From: JAIESQ01 sp964495375
Lineage (GTDB): Bacteria; Planctomycetota; Planctomycetia; Pirellulales; JAEUIK01
DNA length: 64,000 nucleotides
Reading direction: 5' to 3'
NCBI GenBank assembly: GCA_964495375.1
Contig: CAZBWM010000031.1
Coordinates: 5,489-69,488, forward strand
This document shows positions 29,090-36,972 of the stretch, piece by piece (within the stretch, counting starts at the first letter, position 1; each line of letters starts with the position of its first letter). The notes under the pieces are model-generated. The model ran no database searches. It was given only the letters and a program-made list of their open reading frames with translations, and had not been told where the DNA came from. The translations under genes were made by a program, and so were the position numbers.

Positions 29090-30049
29090 TCAGCCACTGG
29101 CGCCGGGGCCCCCGGGAGCGTAGAAGGCCACGATTTTGTCCCAAGCTTCGGCCGGCGATTCGGCGTAATCAACCAATTGCAGATGCCGGTCGTCGATCGC
29201 TCCTTCGTTGGCCAGAAACTCCAGATCGATCACGCGCTCCCAGTACGCGCGGCCATACATAATGATCGGTATCTGCTGCATGCGGTTGGTTTGCCGCAGC
29301 GTGAGCGCGTCGAACAACTCATCGAGCGTGCCGAAACCGCCAGGGAACACCACCAGCGCCTTCGCACGCAGCAAAAAATGCAGCTTCCGCAACGCGAAGT
29401 AATGAAACTGGAAGCACAGCTCGGGCGTGATATAAGGATTCGGAAGTTGCTCGGCCGGCAGCGTGATGTTCAGGCCGACCGACTTGGCTCCGACATCGAA
29501 CGCGCCGCGATTGGCCGCTTCCATGATGCCGGGCCCGCCCCCCGTGACGATGACATACTCGCAGTCGTCCCCAACCTGGCAACTCGTCGAGACGAGCCGG
29601 GCGAACGCGCGGGCGTCGTCGTAAAAGTGGCACTTGGCCACGATCGCGCGCCGGCGAGCGACAAGCCGGGCGAGAAACGGATCGCCTGGCGAAGCAGCCA
29701 GCGCCGTTTCGGCTTGCGCAAGCTGTTGTTCGGCCGCCGAGCGCTCGACGATCTGCGTGCTGCCGAAAACAACGATCGTCGAGGCCACCCCGAGTCGTGC
29801 GAAGGCCAGCTCGGGCTTCAGCAACTCAAGTTGCATTCGCACCGGTCGCAGCTCGGGCTGGGTCAGCAGGTCGGTATCGCGCTCCGCCAGCCGGTAGCTG
29901 GGCGACTGCATAATCGCCTGCAGGTTCTGTTCGGCGCGGAGTTTTTCTTCTGGATCGGTCACGGCGGAGTGCTCGCGGTTTGCGACGTTGGCTGACGGGT
30001 TCAATCGCTTCGCCAATCGTAACCTGCCGACCGGCTCACCGCGCGCCAT
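29090..30049 (-). CDS. LOG-family (TIGR00730/lysine decarboxylase-like) protein
   Basis: About 319 residues. The Rossmann core has VTGGGPGIMEAANRGA and PGGFGTLDE, the two signatures of the LOG family of cytokinin-riboside 5'-monophosphate phosphoribohydrolases and pyrimidine/purine nucleotide 5'-monophosphate nucleosidases. There is a long helical N-terminal region before the core, as in the larger bacterial members. ATG 30049 overlaps the stop of the upstream prepilin-peptidase-like gene by 14 bp; an internal GTG at 29962 (VTDPEEKL) is another possible start. It is the last gene of a minus-strand overlapping group of three. Likely cytosolic nucleotide salvage or turnover. Confidence 0.9.
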   Translation of the reverse strand: MARGEPVGRLRLAKRLNPSANVANREHSAVTDPEEKLRAEQNLQAIMQSPSYRLAERDTDLLTQPELRPVRMQLELLKPELAFARLGVASTIVVFGSTQIVERSAAEQQLAQAETALAASPGDPFLARLVARRRAIVAKCHFYDDARAFARLVSTSCQVGDDCEYVIVTGGGPGIMEAANRGAFDVGAKSVGLNITLPAEQLPNPYITPELCFQFHYFALRKLHFLLRAKALVVFPGGFGTLDELFDALTLRQTNRMQQIPIIMYGRAYWERVIDLEFLANEGAIDDRHLQLVDYAESPAEAWDKIVAFYAPGGPGASG

Positions 30050-31145
30050 CGATGCGCGCCAACTGTCCCGAGAGCGCCATCGCCACCGCGGCGACCGCCA
30101 ACGCGCCGGCGATCCCCAGCCAATCGCCGGGCACATTACCTCGGGCCGCGGCTTCCATCAGCCGCTGCCAGCCGACCAATACAACCACCACGGCCGCGGT
30201 CAGCCAGCCGGTTGTGGGTAGTCGATCAATCGGCATGCCGGCCCGCATGGCCAGCGCCGTTGCCAGTTCCCCGACGCTCGCGATCAAGGCCACGCCGGCA
30301 ACCACGACGGGTCCCAAGTAGACACCGATCAACAGCCAACTCCCCACGGTGTACCGCGCCGCCGCGGGTGGGGTACTGGCGTGCTGCGTCATTCGCCAGA
30401 TGGTCGCGGCCGTTAGCGCGACGCCGAGCCCCAGGAGCGCGGGCCTAAGATCAAGGGACGCGCGGTGCGCCCTCAGGGCGGCATTGCCCGATGCTTGCGC
30501 GGCGGCATCTAGCTGCGGCGCGAGTGGCAAACCGGCGGCGAGTAATCCGCCCGCCAACACGGCCGCCGGAAAAAAGAGTGTCCCGCGCCAGGCCGATAAC
30601 CCGGCGGCGAGCACCGCCTTAAACGGGACCGCTCGCGACGCACCGGCGCTGCCACTGGCTGCGCTATTCCGCGCGATGCTGGCCGCTTCGATCGATAGCA
30701 GCGTCGCCGTCAACAGCGTCAGCACGAGCGTGAGATGGCCAGCCATCACGAGCGCGGCGCGCCCTTCGTGGGCGTGCGTCGCAGCCAACAGCCAGGCGCC
30801 GCGTGGAGCCAGTAGCTCGCTCCAACCGATCGCCAGACAACCGACGGCCGCCAGCAGTTCGACCAGCGCATAGCGCCCGGCGATCGGCTCGCCGCATTTT
30901 CGGCAGCGGCCGCGCAGCCAGAGCCAGGCCAAGATCGGCACGTTGTCATAAGCGGCGATCGGCTGGCTGCAATGTGGGCAATGTGAGCCGGGCCGCGACA
31001 AACTCAGCCGGCGCGGCCAACGATAGGCGACCACGTTCAGAAAGCTGCCGAAGCAACTTCCCAGGACAAACAGCCACAGGGCCGCGAACGCCCGCAGCCA
31101 GGCGGGCCAGTCGTCGATTGCCACCCCTGCGACAAGATTCGTCAT
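30036..31145 (-). CDS. Prepilin-peptidase-like membrane protein, catalytic A24 motifs missing
   Basis: A 369-residue multi-span membrane protein. The N-terminal domain matches the bacterial prepilin leader peptidase methylation domain: GSCFGSFLNVVAYRWPRR followed by CPHC (Cys56, Cys59) and CRKC (Cys81, Cys84) and GRYALVELL. In active enzymes the next helices carry an Asp and a GxGD motif; here the corresponding region reads TATLLSIEAASI and no GxGD is visible, and the remainder is a series of hydrophobic segments. It may be an inactive or methyltransferase-only homologue. Its ATG overlaps the TGA of a small ORF upstream, and its end overlaps the LOG gene, so translation is probably coupled. 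Confidence 0.85.
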   Translation of the reverse strand: MTNLVAGVAIDDWPAWLRAFAALWLFVLGSCFGSFLNVVAYRWPRRLSLSRPGSHCPHCSQPIAAYDNVPILAWLWLRGRCRKCGEPIAGRYALVELLAAVGCLAIGWSELLAPRGAWLLAATHAHEGRAALVMAGHLTLVLTLLTATLLSIEAASIARNSAASGSAGASRAVPFKAVLAAGLSAWRGTLFFPAAVLAGGLLAAGLPLAPQLDAAAQASGNAALRAHRASLDLRPALLGLGVALTAATIWRMTQHASTPPAAARYTVGSWLLIGVYLGPVVVAGVALIASVGELATALAMRAGMPIDRLPTTGWLTAAVVVVLVGWQRLMEAAARGNVPGDWLGIAGALAVAAVAMALSGQLARIDGAR

Positions 31146-31282
31146 TCTGTTTTGAAAGCTTGCATGGGTGCGGCGACACGGCGGGGCGGGCGGCTGGCTT
31201 TGTAGATCCAACGGCGGACGTGCGCGAACATGCGACGGCGATTTGGACGAGCGGCGCTACGAGTACGATTGTAAGCGGTCAT
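31142..31282 (-). CDS. Small basic ORF (46 aa) translationally coupled to the prepilin-peptidase-like gene
   Basis: ATG 31282 is preceded by AAGGAG with six-base spacing, one of the best ribosome sites in the window. The product is Arg-rich (MTAYNRTRSAARPNRRRMFA at the start, 11 Arg in 46 residues) and its TGA overlaps the ATG of the next gene as ATGA. It could be a leader peptide that couples translation, or a small nucleic-acid- or membrane-binding protein. I recognise no family. Confidence 0.6.
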   Translation of the reverse strand: MTAYNRTRSAARPNRRRMFAHVRRWIYKASRPPRRVAAPMQAFKTE

Positions 31283-32084
31283 GTCAATCTCCTTAAGTTG
31301 TGCAACGAGGTGGAGTCGCGCGCCAAGGGCGCGCGTTTCGTTGTCGGCACGTCGCAAGGACTGCCGAACGGATGGCGTGGTGCGTTCCGAGGTGGGATGT
31401 AAAGCAAGCTGTGAGTCAACGGTTGCACAGGTCGCGTGCATCCGTGCACAAGCGGTTGTTCGTCAGGCGTTGGCGAGCGAAACAATCGGCAGCGCGGACG
31501 CTCGCAGGAGCGCATCGCGTAGATTGGCGACGGGCCAATGTGCCATGCGAACTAGCCCGCGCCGCGCACGCTGCGCAGCAAAAACCAGCTCACGTGGAAC
31601 CTGGTGACCCGTGCTGCCGGATGTTTCGGCAACAACACCGCGAAGAACCGAAATCGATCACTCAGGCCGGAAAACTACGCAAGGGCCTAAAGTGATGGGT
31701 GATCTCGGCAATGGGTGCAGTGGCAACTCGGTGAAAAAGAGGTGGGGAAAACACATTCCCTAGCCGCGCTGAACGTTCAGCGGCCGGCCAGATTTTACCC
31801 CTCCGCAATGGGGCTGTCAAAGAACTTCTTGCAAGTTCTTGGCAGTTCGAATCTTCGCGAAATCGGCCGCCGGAAGATGGGGCTCGGGACTGGGCCATGC
31901 AGAAGAGGTCACAACGCAACCGCGGCCATCAAAAATCGCGCCCTTCATCGTTTCTTCATACCCTGGCAGACGACCGAATTTCATGCCAAGATGGGCCTTC
32001 CGTCGCTGGGACTGCCCGACAGCAATGAATGCGTCGCCCCCGGGTGCTCGGCGAGATCGTTCCCCGCACGCTTCGAGAGGGTTC
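31283..32084. other. Gene-free divergent intergenic region
   Basis: Between the minus-strand small ORF and the plus-strand uridyltransferase gene. ORFs on both strands have atypical composition and no ribosome site. No repeat or clear promoter pair was found. Confidence 0.35.
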
Positions 32085-32852
32085 ATGTCCGCACGTGTCG
32101 CCATCGTTCTGGCTGCCGGCAAAGGCACCCGCATGAAGTCGGACCTGCCGAAGGTGCTCGTCCCCGTGGCCGGCCGACCCATGGTCGAGTACGTGCTCGA
32201 CGCCTTGGACGCCGCGGGCATCGACCGCACCGTGCTGGTCGTCGGCTATCGCAGCGACCTGGTGCGCGAGACCTTGGCCCACCGCCAGCGCGTGACGTTC
32301 GCCGAACAAGCCGAACAACTCGGCACCGGGCATGCTGTGATGATGGCTGCCGGCGCGCTCGCCGATCACGAGGGCGCGGCCCTCGTCGTCACGGGCGATT
32401 CGCCCATGATTCAGGTCTCTTCGATCAAGAAGCTGCTAGCCGAGTATGACAACGGCCAACCCGCCTGCGTCCTCGGCACCGCGTTCAAAGACAACCCCGC
32501 CGGGCTGGGGCGCATCGTGCGCGACGCCGCCGGCGAGTTCCTGGGCATCGTCGAACAGAAAGACGCCACGCCCGAGCAACAAGCGATTCGCGAAGTGAAC
32601 ATGAGCACCTACGTGTTCCACGCCCCCGACTTGCTCGTCGCGCTCAAGAGCCTGGGGAACAATAACGCCCAGCGCGAGTACTACATCACCGATTGCCCGG
32701 CGATCCTGCGAGGGCTAGGGCGCGAGGTGCGGGCGCGGGCGGTGCTCGAACCGGTCGAATCGTTGAGCATTAACACGCCCGAGGAGCTGAAGGTCGTCGA
32801 GCAAGTGATCCTGGACGGCCCGCAAGGCAAGGCCGGTTCGCAAGCGCGATAA
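32085..32852 (+). CDS. N-acetylglucosamine-1-phosphate uridyltransferase domain protein (GlmU N-terminal half)
   Basis: A 255-residue nucleotidyltransferase. The N-terminus has the sugar-nucleotide pyrophosphorylase signature LAAGKGTRMKSDLPKVLVPV; EQLGTGHAVMM, VVTGDSPMI, EVNMSTYVF and NNAQREYYITD follow the order seen in GlmU. It ends after the uridyltransferase domain: the left-handed beta-helix acetyltransferase half of the usual ~456-residue bifunctional enzyme is absent, so acetylation must be done elsewhere. Role: UDP-GlcNAc formation from GlcNAc-1-P and UTP. ATG 32085 with GAGAGGG upstream is chosen over a long low-quality extension from 31839. It precedes prs on the same strand, an order also known in Bacillus (gcaD-prs). 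Confidence 0.88.
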   Translation: MSARVAIVLAAGKGTRMKSDLPKVLVPVAGRPMVEYVLDALDAAGIDRTVLVVGYRSDLVRETLAHRQRVTFAEQAEQLGTGHAVMMAAGALADHEGAALVVTGDSPMIQVSSIKKLLAEYDNGQPACVLGTAFKDNPAGLGRIVRDAAGEFLGIVEQKDATPEQQAIREVNMSTYVFHAPDLLVALKSLGNNNAQREYYITDCPAILRGLGREVRARAVLEPVESLSINTPEELKVVEQVILDGPQGKAGSQAR

Positions 32853-33046
32853 CGTCGAGAGTGTTGGCCCGTGGCGCAGGTGTTGCTCACGTACCCCTCG
32901 GACTGACCCCGCCCGGCTGGGGAAGTGGGAAGAACACGATGCTCGAAGCCACGAGTTCGGTAATTGATGTCGATCGTCGCGGTGCGGCGCGCAAGCCGGG
33001 GCGTCCCCTCTATCCGTTGGCAGTTTTGGGAAAGCGGCGATTTGCC

Positions 33047-33991
33047 ATGAATGACTTGAAGGTTTTCAGCGGCCGCTCGAACCCCGACCTCACCGGCCGC
33101 ATCTGCGAGTATCTCGGCTTACCGCTGGGGTTGATCTCGCTGAGCAACTTCCCCGACGGCGAAATCTCCTGCAAGGTCGACGAAGACGTCCGCGGCCGCG
33201 ACGTCTACCTCGTGCAGCCCACCTGCCCGCCGGTCAACGACAGCTTAATGGAACTGTTGGTGATGATCGAAAGCTGCAAGCGGGCGAGCGCCGAGCGGGT
33301 GACGGCCGTCATCCCTTATTACGGCTACGCTCGGCAAGACCGCAAAGACGCCGGGCGCGTGCCGATCACCGCCAAGCTCGTGGCCAACATCATTACGCGG
33401 GCCGGCGCCGATCGCGTGTTGACGATGGACCTGCACGCGGCCCAGATTCAGGGTTTCTTCGACGTGCCGGTCGACCACTTGTACGCGGCGCCGGTGCTGA
33501 CCGACTACTTCACGCGGATGCGGATCCCGAAAGAAGATCTGGTTGTGGTCAGCCCCGACGTCGGCGGCATCAAGCGCGCCTTGGGGCACTCGAAGCGGTT
33601 GGGCGGGGCGCTGGCGATTGTCGATAAGCGGCGGGCCAGCGCTACCGACACCAAGCAGGAGAACATCATCGGCGCGTCGGTCAAAGGCAAGACCTGCCTG
33701 ATGTTCGACGACATGATCAGCACGGCCGGCTCGATCTGCGGCGCCGCCCAGATCGTGGCCCAGGAGGGGGCCGGCGATATCTACGTGGCAGCCAGCCACG
33801 GCGTGCTCTGCGGCCAGGCCATCGAAAAGCTCTCGGCCGCCCCGATCAAGGGGGTGGTGATCACCGACAGCATCCCGCTCACGCCCGAGAAGAATCTCCC
33901 CAAGATCAAGGTGCTGAGCGTGGCCCCGCTGCTGGGCGAGGCCATCAAACGCATCCATCGCAACGAGTCGGTCAGCCGGCTGTTTGATTAG
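33047..33991 (+). CDS. prs: Ribose-phosphate pyrophosphokinase
   Basis: A 314-residue class I PRPP synthase making phosphoribosyl pyrophosphate from ribose-5-phosphate and ATP, the normal length for the family. Signatures: KVFSGRSNPDL and SNFPDGEISCKVDEDVRG at the N-terminus, IPYYGYARQDRKD, MDLHAAQIQGFFDVPVDHL (PRPP signature with metal-binding residues), VVSPDVGGIKRA and the PRPP-binding loop MFDDMISTAGS. ATG 33047 gives the canonical start; upstream in-frame codons to 32861 would add non-conserved residues. It follows the uridyltransferase gene after 194 bp, linking nucleotide and cell-envelope precursor supply. Confidence 0.97.
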   Translation: MNDLKVFSGRSNPDLTGRICEYLGLPLGLISLSNFPDGEISCKVDEDVRGRDVYLVQPTCPPVNDSLMELLVMIESCKRASAERVTAVIPYYGYARQDRKDAGRVPITAKLVANIITRAGADRVLTMDLHAAQIQGFFDVPVDHLYAAPVLTDYFTRMRIPKEDLVVVSPDVGGIKRALGHSKRLGGALAIVDKRRASATDTKQENIIGASVKGKTCLMFDDMISTAGSICGAAQIVAQEGAGDIYVAASHGVLCGQAIEKLSAAPIKGVVITDSIPLTPEKNLPKIKVLSVAPLLGEAIKRIHRNESVSRLFD

Positions 33992-34608
33992 GGGCGGGTC
34001 AAAGGTTCCGAGCGGCCGCCATTTCTTGGGCCGTGCCCTCGGCCTGGGGCTGAGTCATGTGCATTTGATCAGCAATCGGAGTGTTTTGGTCGGGGATTCG
34101 CTGCGTGTCAGGCGTTCTTTCTCGTCGCGGGCAAAGTGGCGCAACAAGGATAAAATTTTTGGCGGATTTTTTGTTGACACGCTTGTTGTCTCAGTGCAAA
34201 CTCGCGGAAGTGTCCTGCGGATTTCCTTAGGTAGCTAAATCCCGCAGTTTATCGAAAACCAGACGTTTGGTGCCTGCCAACGCGAACAAACTTCACAGTC
34301 TGCTGCCGAATGTCGCAGACGCATCTTTCTGAGCGCCGCTAATGACGGCTAACTAACTTCGACGCGCCGGCTCAATCGTGCCGGTATCGCCCTGCTTTGT
34401 GCAGGTCGTTTCTCAGTCGAAGTCCTACCTTCCGCTCGCGAGCGGTTTTTCGTTCGCGCATTTTTTCGTATCGCCCTGCGCCGGCCCGCGCGCTGTCGCT
34501 TCAGTGACTCACCTCACGACGGGAGTCACGTTGCCGACGACGCCCCCGTGGCCACGCCTGGGGGGAACGCACCTTCATCATTGATCCACTTACAGGGGAG
34601 CACTGCCA
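33992..34608 (+). other. Gene-free region upstream of the PEP-CTERM gene
   Basis: No ORF supported. A TTGACA at 34163-34174 area lacks a good -10. The distal part contains two hairpins annotated separately (34391-34450), which may belong to the leader of the PEP-CTERM transcript or end the prs transcript. Confidence 0.4.
34391..34450 (+). promoter_or_regulatory. Two tandem stem-loops, second followed by T5
   Basis: CCTGC/GCAGG around TTTGT (34391-34405), then CCGCT/AGCGG around CGCG (34432-34445) followed directly by TTTTT. The second has the shape of a short intrinsic terminator. Position, about 160 bp before the PEP-CTERM ATG, allows either a terminator for upstream transcription or an attenuator in the PEP-CTERM leader. 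No riboswitch class is recognised. Confidence 0.4.
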
Positions 34609-35295
34609 ATGACTACCAACTATTTTCGTTTTAGTGCGCCAGCCGCGCTCGCGCTTGTCGTTTCGCTACTTGGCCAGTCCGCCTCGGCCGGCACGATCAC
34701 ATTTACAAACCAGTCGATCGAACTAAAGGGCACCGGCCTGGGCAACGTACTCGACATCCTCTTCGTGCATGCCAACAACTCAGAATTTGGCTCGGTCACT
34801 TGGGACGGCAACGCCGACGTCGAAACCGACGACGCCATCAATCAAAGCCAGACGCGCACCGTCGGCGAATTGGCCAAGGTCGGCATCACTACGGCCGCGC
34901 AAATCGCCCTGGTTTTGAACATCGCTGAAGCCGGCAACGAGCCCGATATCAACGTGTTCGACTTCTCGATGCGGTTTACCGACTCGAAAGGTGTACCGCT
35001 GTTTGCCGATGCCGACTATACGGCGCCAGGCGGCGGATTGAATCTCACGCAAGTCGGCGCCGGCGTCGGTGGATCAGGATGGGTGTTCGCCGTAAATCTG
35101 TCCCCGGCGGAAGAAGCGGCACTGTTTGGCGACAGCACCAACCGCATCGGCATGCTAATTACGAGGGCCAACGCTTTTACCGACACCAGCGGCGCGCCCG
35201 ATGGCTTCTTCATCGCGCCGATACCTGAGCCCACGACTTGGGCCATGGCGCTCACGGGGCTGATCGGGTTGCTCGTTTGGCGGCGTAAGCGGTAA
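34609..35295 (+). CDS. PEP-CTERM sorting-domain protein
   Basis: A 228-residue exported protein with AGGGGAG ahead of the ATG. An N-terminal signal peptide (FSAPAALALVVSLLGQSASA) precedes a beta-rich, Thr/Asn/Asp-rich body, and the C-terminus has the complete sorting signal: IPEPTTWAMALTGLIGLLVW then RRKR, that is PEP motif, hydrophobic helix and basic tail. Such proteins are processed by an exosortase and delivered to the surface or matrix. No exosortase gene is in the window. A strong terminator follows, so it is probably monocistronic. Confidence 0.94.
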   Translation: MTTNYFRFSAPAALALVVSLLGQSASAGTITFTNQSIELKGTGLGNVLDILFVHANNSEFGSVTWDGNADVETDDAINQSQTRTVGELAKVGITTAAQIALVLNIAEAGNEPDINVFDFSMRFTDSKGVPLFADADYTAPGGGLNLTQVGAGVGGSGWVFAVNLSPAEEAALFGDSTNRIGMLITRANAFTDTSGAPDGFFIAPIPEPTTWAMALTGLIGLLVWRRKR

Positions 35296-35343
35296 GCGCG
35301 CTGCGACGAGCGCCCGCTACCGATGAGCATGTTAGGCCGGTAC

Positions 35344-35382
35344 GACTCTCCTTTCCATCGCGGTGGAAAGGAGAGTTTTTTT
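35344..35382 (+). terminator. Strong intrinsic terminator after the PEP-CTERM gene
   Basis: Perfect 13-bp stem ACTCTCCTTTCCA/TGGAAAGGAGAGT with a six-base loop, followed by a run of T. It starts 49 bp after the PEP-CTERM stop codon. Confidence 0.92.
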
Positions 35383-35488
35383 GTGAGCGGCGGAACGCTG
35401 CGAAGTGCGGATAACGTTGACTACCGCGCTTTGACTATCAATTTCCGGTAGTGGTGCACTCTGAAGAACCCCTTCGAGTGAAAAAGCG

Positions 35489-35555
35489 TGTACCACGGGC
35501 TCCGCCCATGCCGAATTCAGGGCAAGTCGAAGGCACGGGCAGAGCCCGTGGCACA
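35489..35555. repeat. 67-bp palindromic element
   Basis: Arms of 25 bp with 22 matches (left GTGTACCACGGGCTCCGCCC..., right ...GGGCAGAGCCCGTGGCACAC) around a 17-base centre containing GAATTCAGG. It lies between the terminator and the stop of the minus-strand Gly-rich gene. Looks like a REP-type intergenic palindrome. Confidence 0.7.
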
Positions 35556-35646
35556 CGGAATTCAAAGCGAACCACTACCCCATTTTTCTGCCAACCGCAG
35601 CGCTTCGGCGATGTCGATCGTATCGCCAATCGGCAGTCCCGCGTAA

Positions 35647-36867
35647 CTACGGCTGCGATGGCGCGGCGCCAGCATCGGCCCCGGCGGGGGGCTCTTGCAG
35701 CCGGATCAACGTCATCTGAGTCGACTGCCCGTCGGCATTGTGGACGAGGATCGGAGTTGCATCCTTAGTGAGGTTGGCGATGCCTGCCTCGTAGACCGGC
35801 GCTTGATCGCTGCCGATCGTCCAGGCCGCGCGCTGCGATTTCTTGTCGACCGAACCGTTGATCGGTTCCATGTCGTCGCTCTTCAAGTTGTGATAGTTGC
35901 CGCGAATCACGCCCTGCTTGTCGACGGCCAACTGGAAGATGTCGTTAGAGCTGGTCTCATCACCCGAACAAATCGCGAAGACCCCCAAGGGGAGCCATTT
36001 GGTGTCGTCGGCCGGTGTGGCCGATTGGCCGGCAGCCGCGAGCTGCGTGGCCTGTTCGGCATATTCTTGCGGCGTGCCCGCGGCGTCGCCGTTCACATAC
36101 ATGGCGTCAGGCTGGGCGACCACGTTGCCGCCATAGTCGTAGGCGACCGGTTGCGCGGCGAGACCCAGCCCGCGGGCAAGCGATCCATAGCCTGGGTGCG
36201 TGTACAGCGAAGCGTTGACGACGTTGGTTGGTTGCCAGGAGTTTGAATAGGCGGCCAATGCGGCCGTATCGTAGCGTCGGTAGTCGGCGGCGCGAAACGC
36301 CGCGGCTTGCGTGTCGAGCGCGGCGGCCGAAGTGTAGTAAGTGCCGTAGCGACGATCGGCCCCGTACGCCCCGTAGTAAGGCGAGCCGATGCCGCCCGGT
36401 CGAGCGTTGGCAGCGACAGCGCCCGCGGCGCCGGGGTGTGCGATCGAACTGCCGGCTGCCGGAGTTGTGGCCGCGGGAGTTGTGGCGGCCGTGGAAGTTC
36501 CGGGCCGATTGCGAGCGCCGCTCGCGGTGGGCACGCCTGACGCGCGGGCACCCGGACGCGTTCGTTGGCCCGCACCGGCGGAAGCCGCGCCGCCGCGCCC
36601 ATAGGGCCCCATGGCGGCGCCGGGTCCCCCGGTTCCTGGTCGGCCGCCCGGGGCACCACCACTCAGTCCACCGCCGAACCCGCCGCGCTGTGGTCCGCCT
36701 GCGCCGCCGCGATTGCCCTGCATGCCGCCGGCACCACGCGCACTATTCATGGGAACGCCGGCCCCGCCGCGCGAACGCCCGCCGCCGCCGCGAGCACCAG
36801 CGGCTTGCGGCGCCGGAAGCAACAGTGAGAGCACGAGCAAAGAAACAGCCAGGTGCTGCAAACGCAT
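35647..36867 (-). CDS. Secreted Gly/Ala-rich protein with conserved C-terminal domain
   Basis: A 406-residue protein; ATG 36867 opens a signal peptide MRLQHLAVSLLVLSLLLPAP. Residues about 25-130 are low-complexity Gly/Arg/Ala (GGGGRSRGGAGVP and similar), a Tyr/Ala-rich middle follows, and the last ~130 residues form a folded-looking domain with WLPLGVFAICSGDETSSNDI, FQLAVDKQGVIRGNYHNL and IGSDQAPVYEAGIANLTKDA. I do not recognise a named family, but such proteins look like planctomycete envelope proteins. A GTG start at 36948 is possible but adds no signal-peptide feature. The SnoaL-like gene lies 105 bp upstream on the same strand. Confidence 0.8.
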   Translation of the reverse strand: MRLQHLAVSLLVLSLLLPAPQAAGARGGGGRSRGGAGVPMNSARGAGGMQGNRGGAGGPQRGGFGGGLSGGAPGGRPGTGGPGAAMGPYGRGGAASAGAGQRTRPGARASGVPTASGARNRPGTSTAATTPAATTPAAGSSIAHPGAAGAVAANARPGGIGSPYYGAYGADRRYGTYYTSAAALDTQAAAFRAADYRRYDTAALAAYSNSWQPTNVVNASLYTHPGYGSLARGLGLAAQPVAYDYGGNVVAQPDAMYVNGDAAGTPQEYAEQATQLAAAGQSATPADDTKWLPLGVFAICSGDETSSNDIFQLAVDKQGVIRGNYHNLKSDDMEPINGSVDKKSQRAAWTIGSDQAPVYEAGIANLTKDATPILVHNADGQSTQMTLIRLQEPPAGADAGAAPSQP

Positions 36868-36972
36868 ATCAGGAAACTCCAGGGAGGTTGTATCGTGCGA
36901 GTTGCGCGGCGCGTTAAGTGGTTCGCGAGGCGCGAATCCGTGCTGCACGCAGTGCGAGCGCCGCGGCCGGCG

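Noticed and set aside
31840..31870. TTCGAATC-like motif as part of a tRNA T-arm
   Set aside because: No cloverleaf could be built around it: acceptor and anticodon stems are missing.
31817..32369. Minus-strand ORFs opposite the uridyltransferase start
   Set aside because: Antisense shadows; the plus strand has the LAAGKGTRMK signature and a ribosome site.
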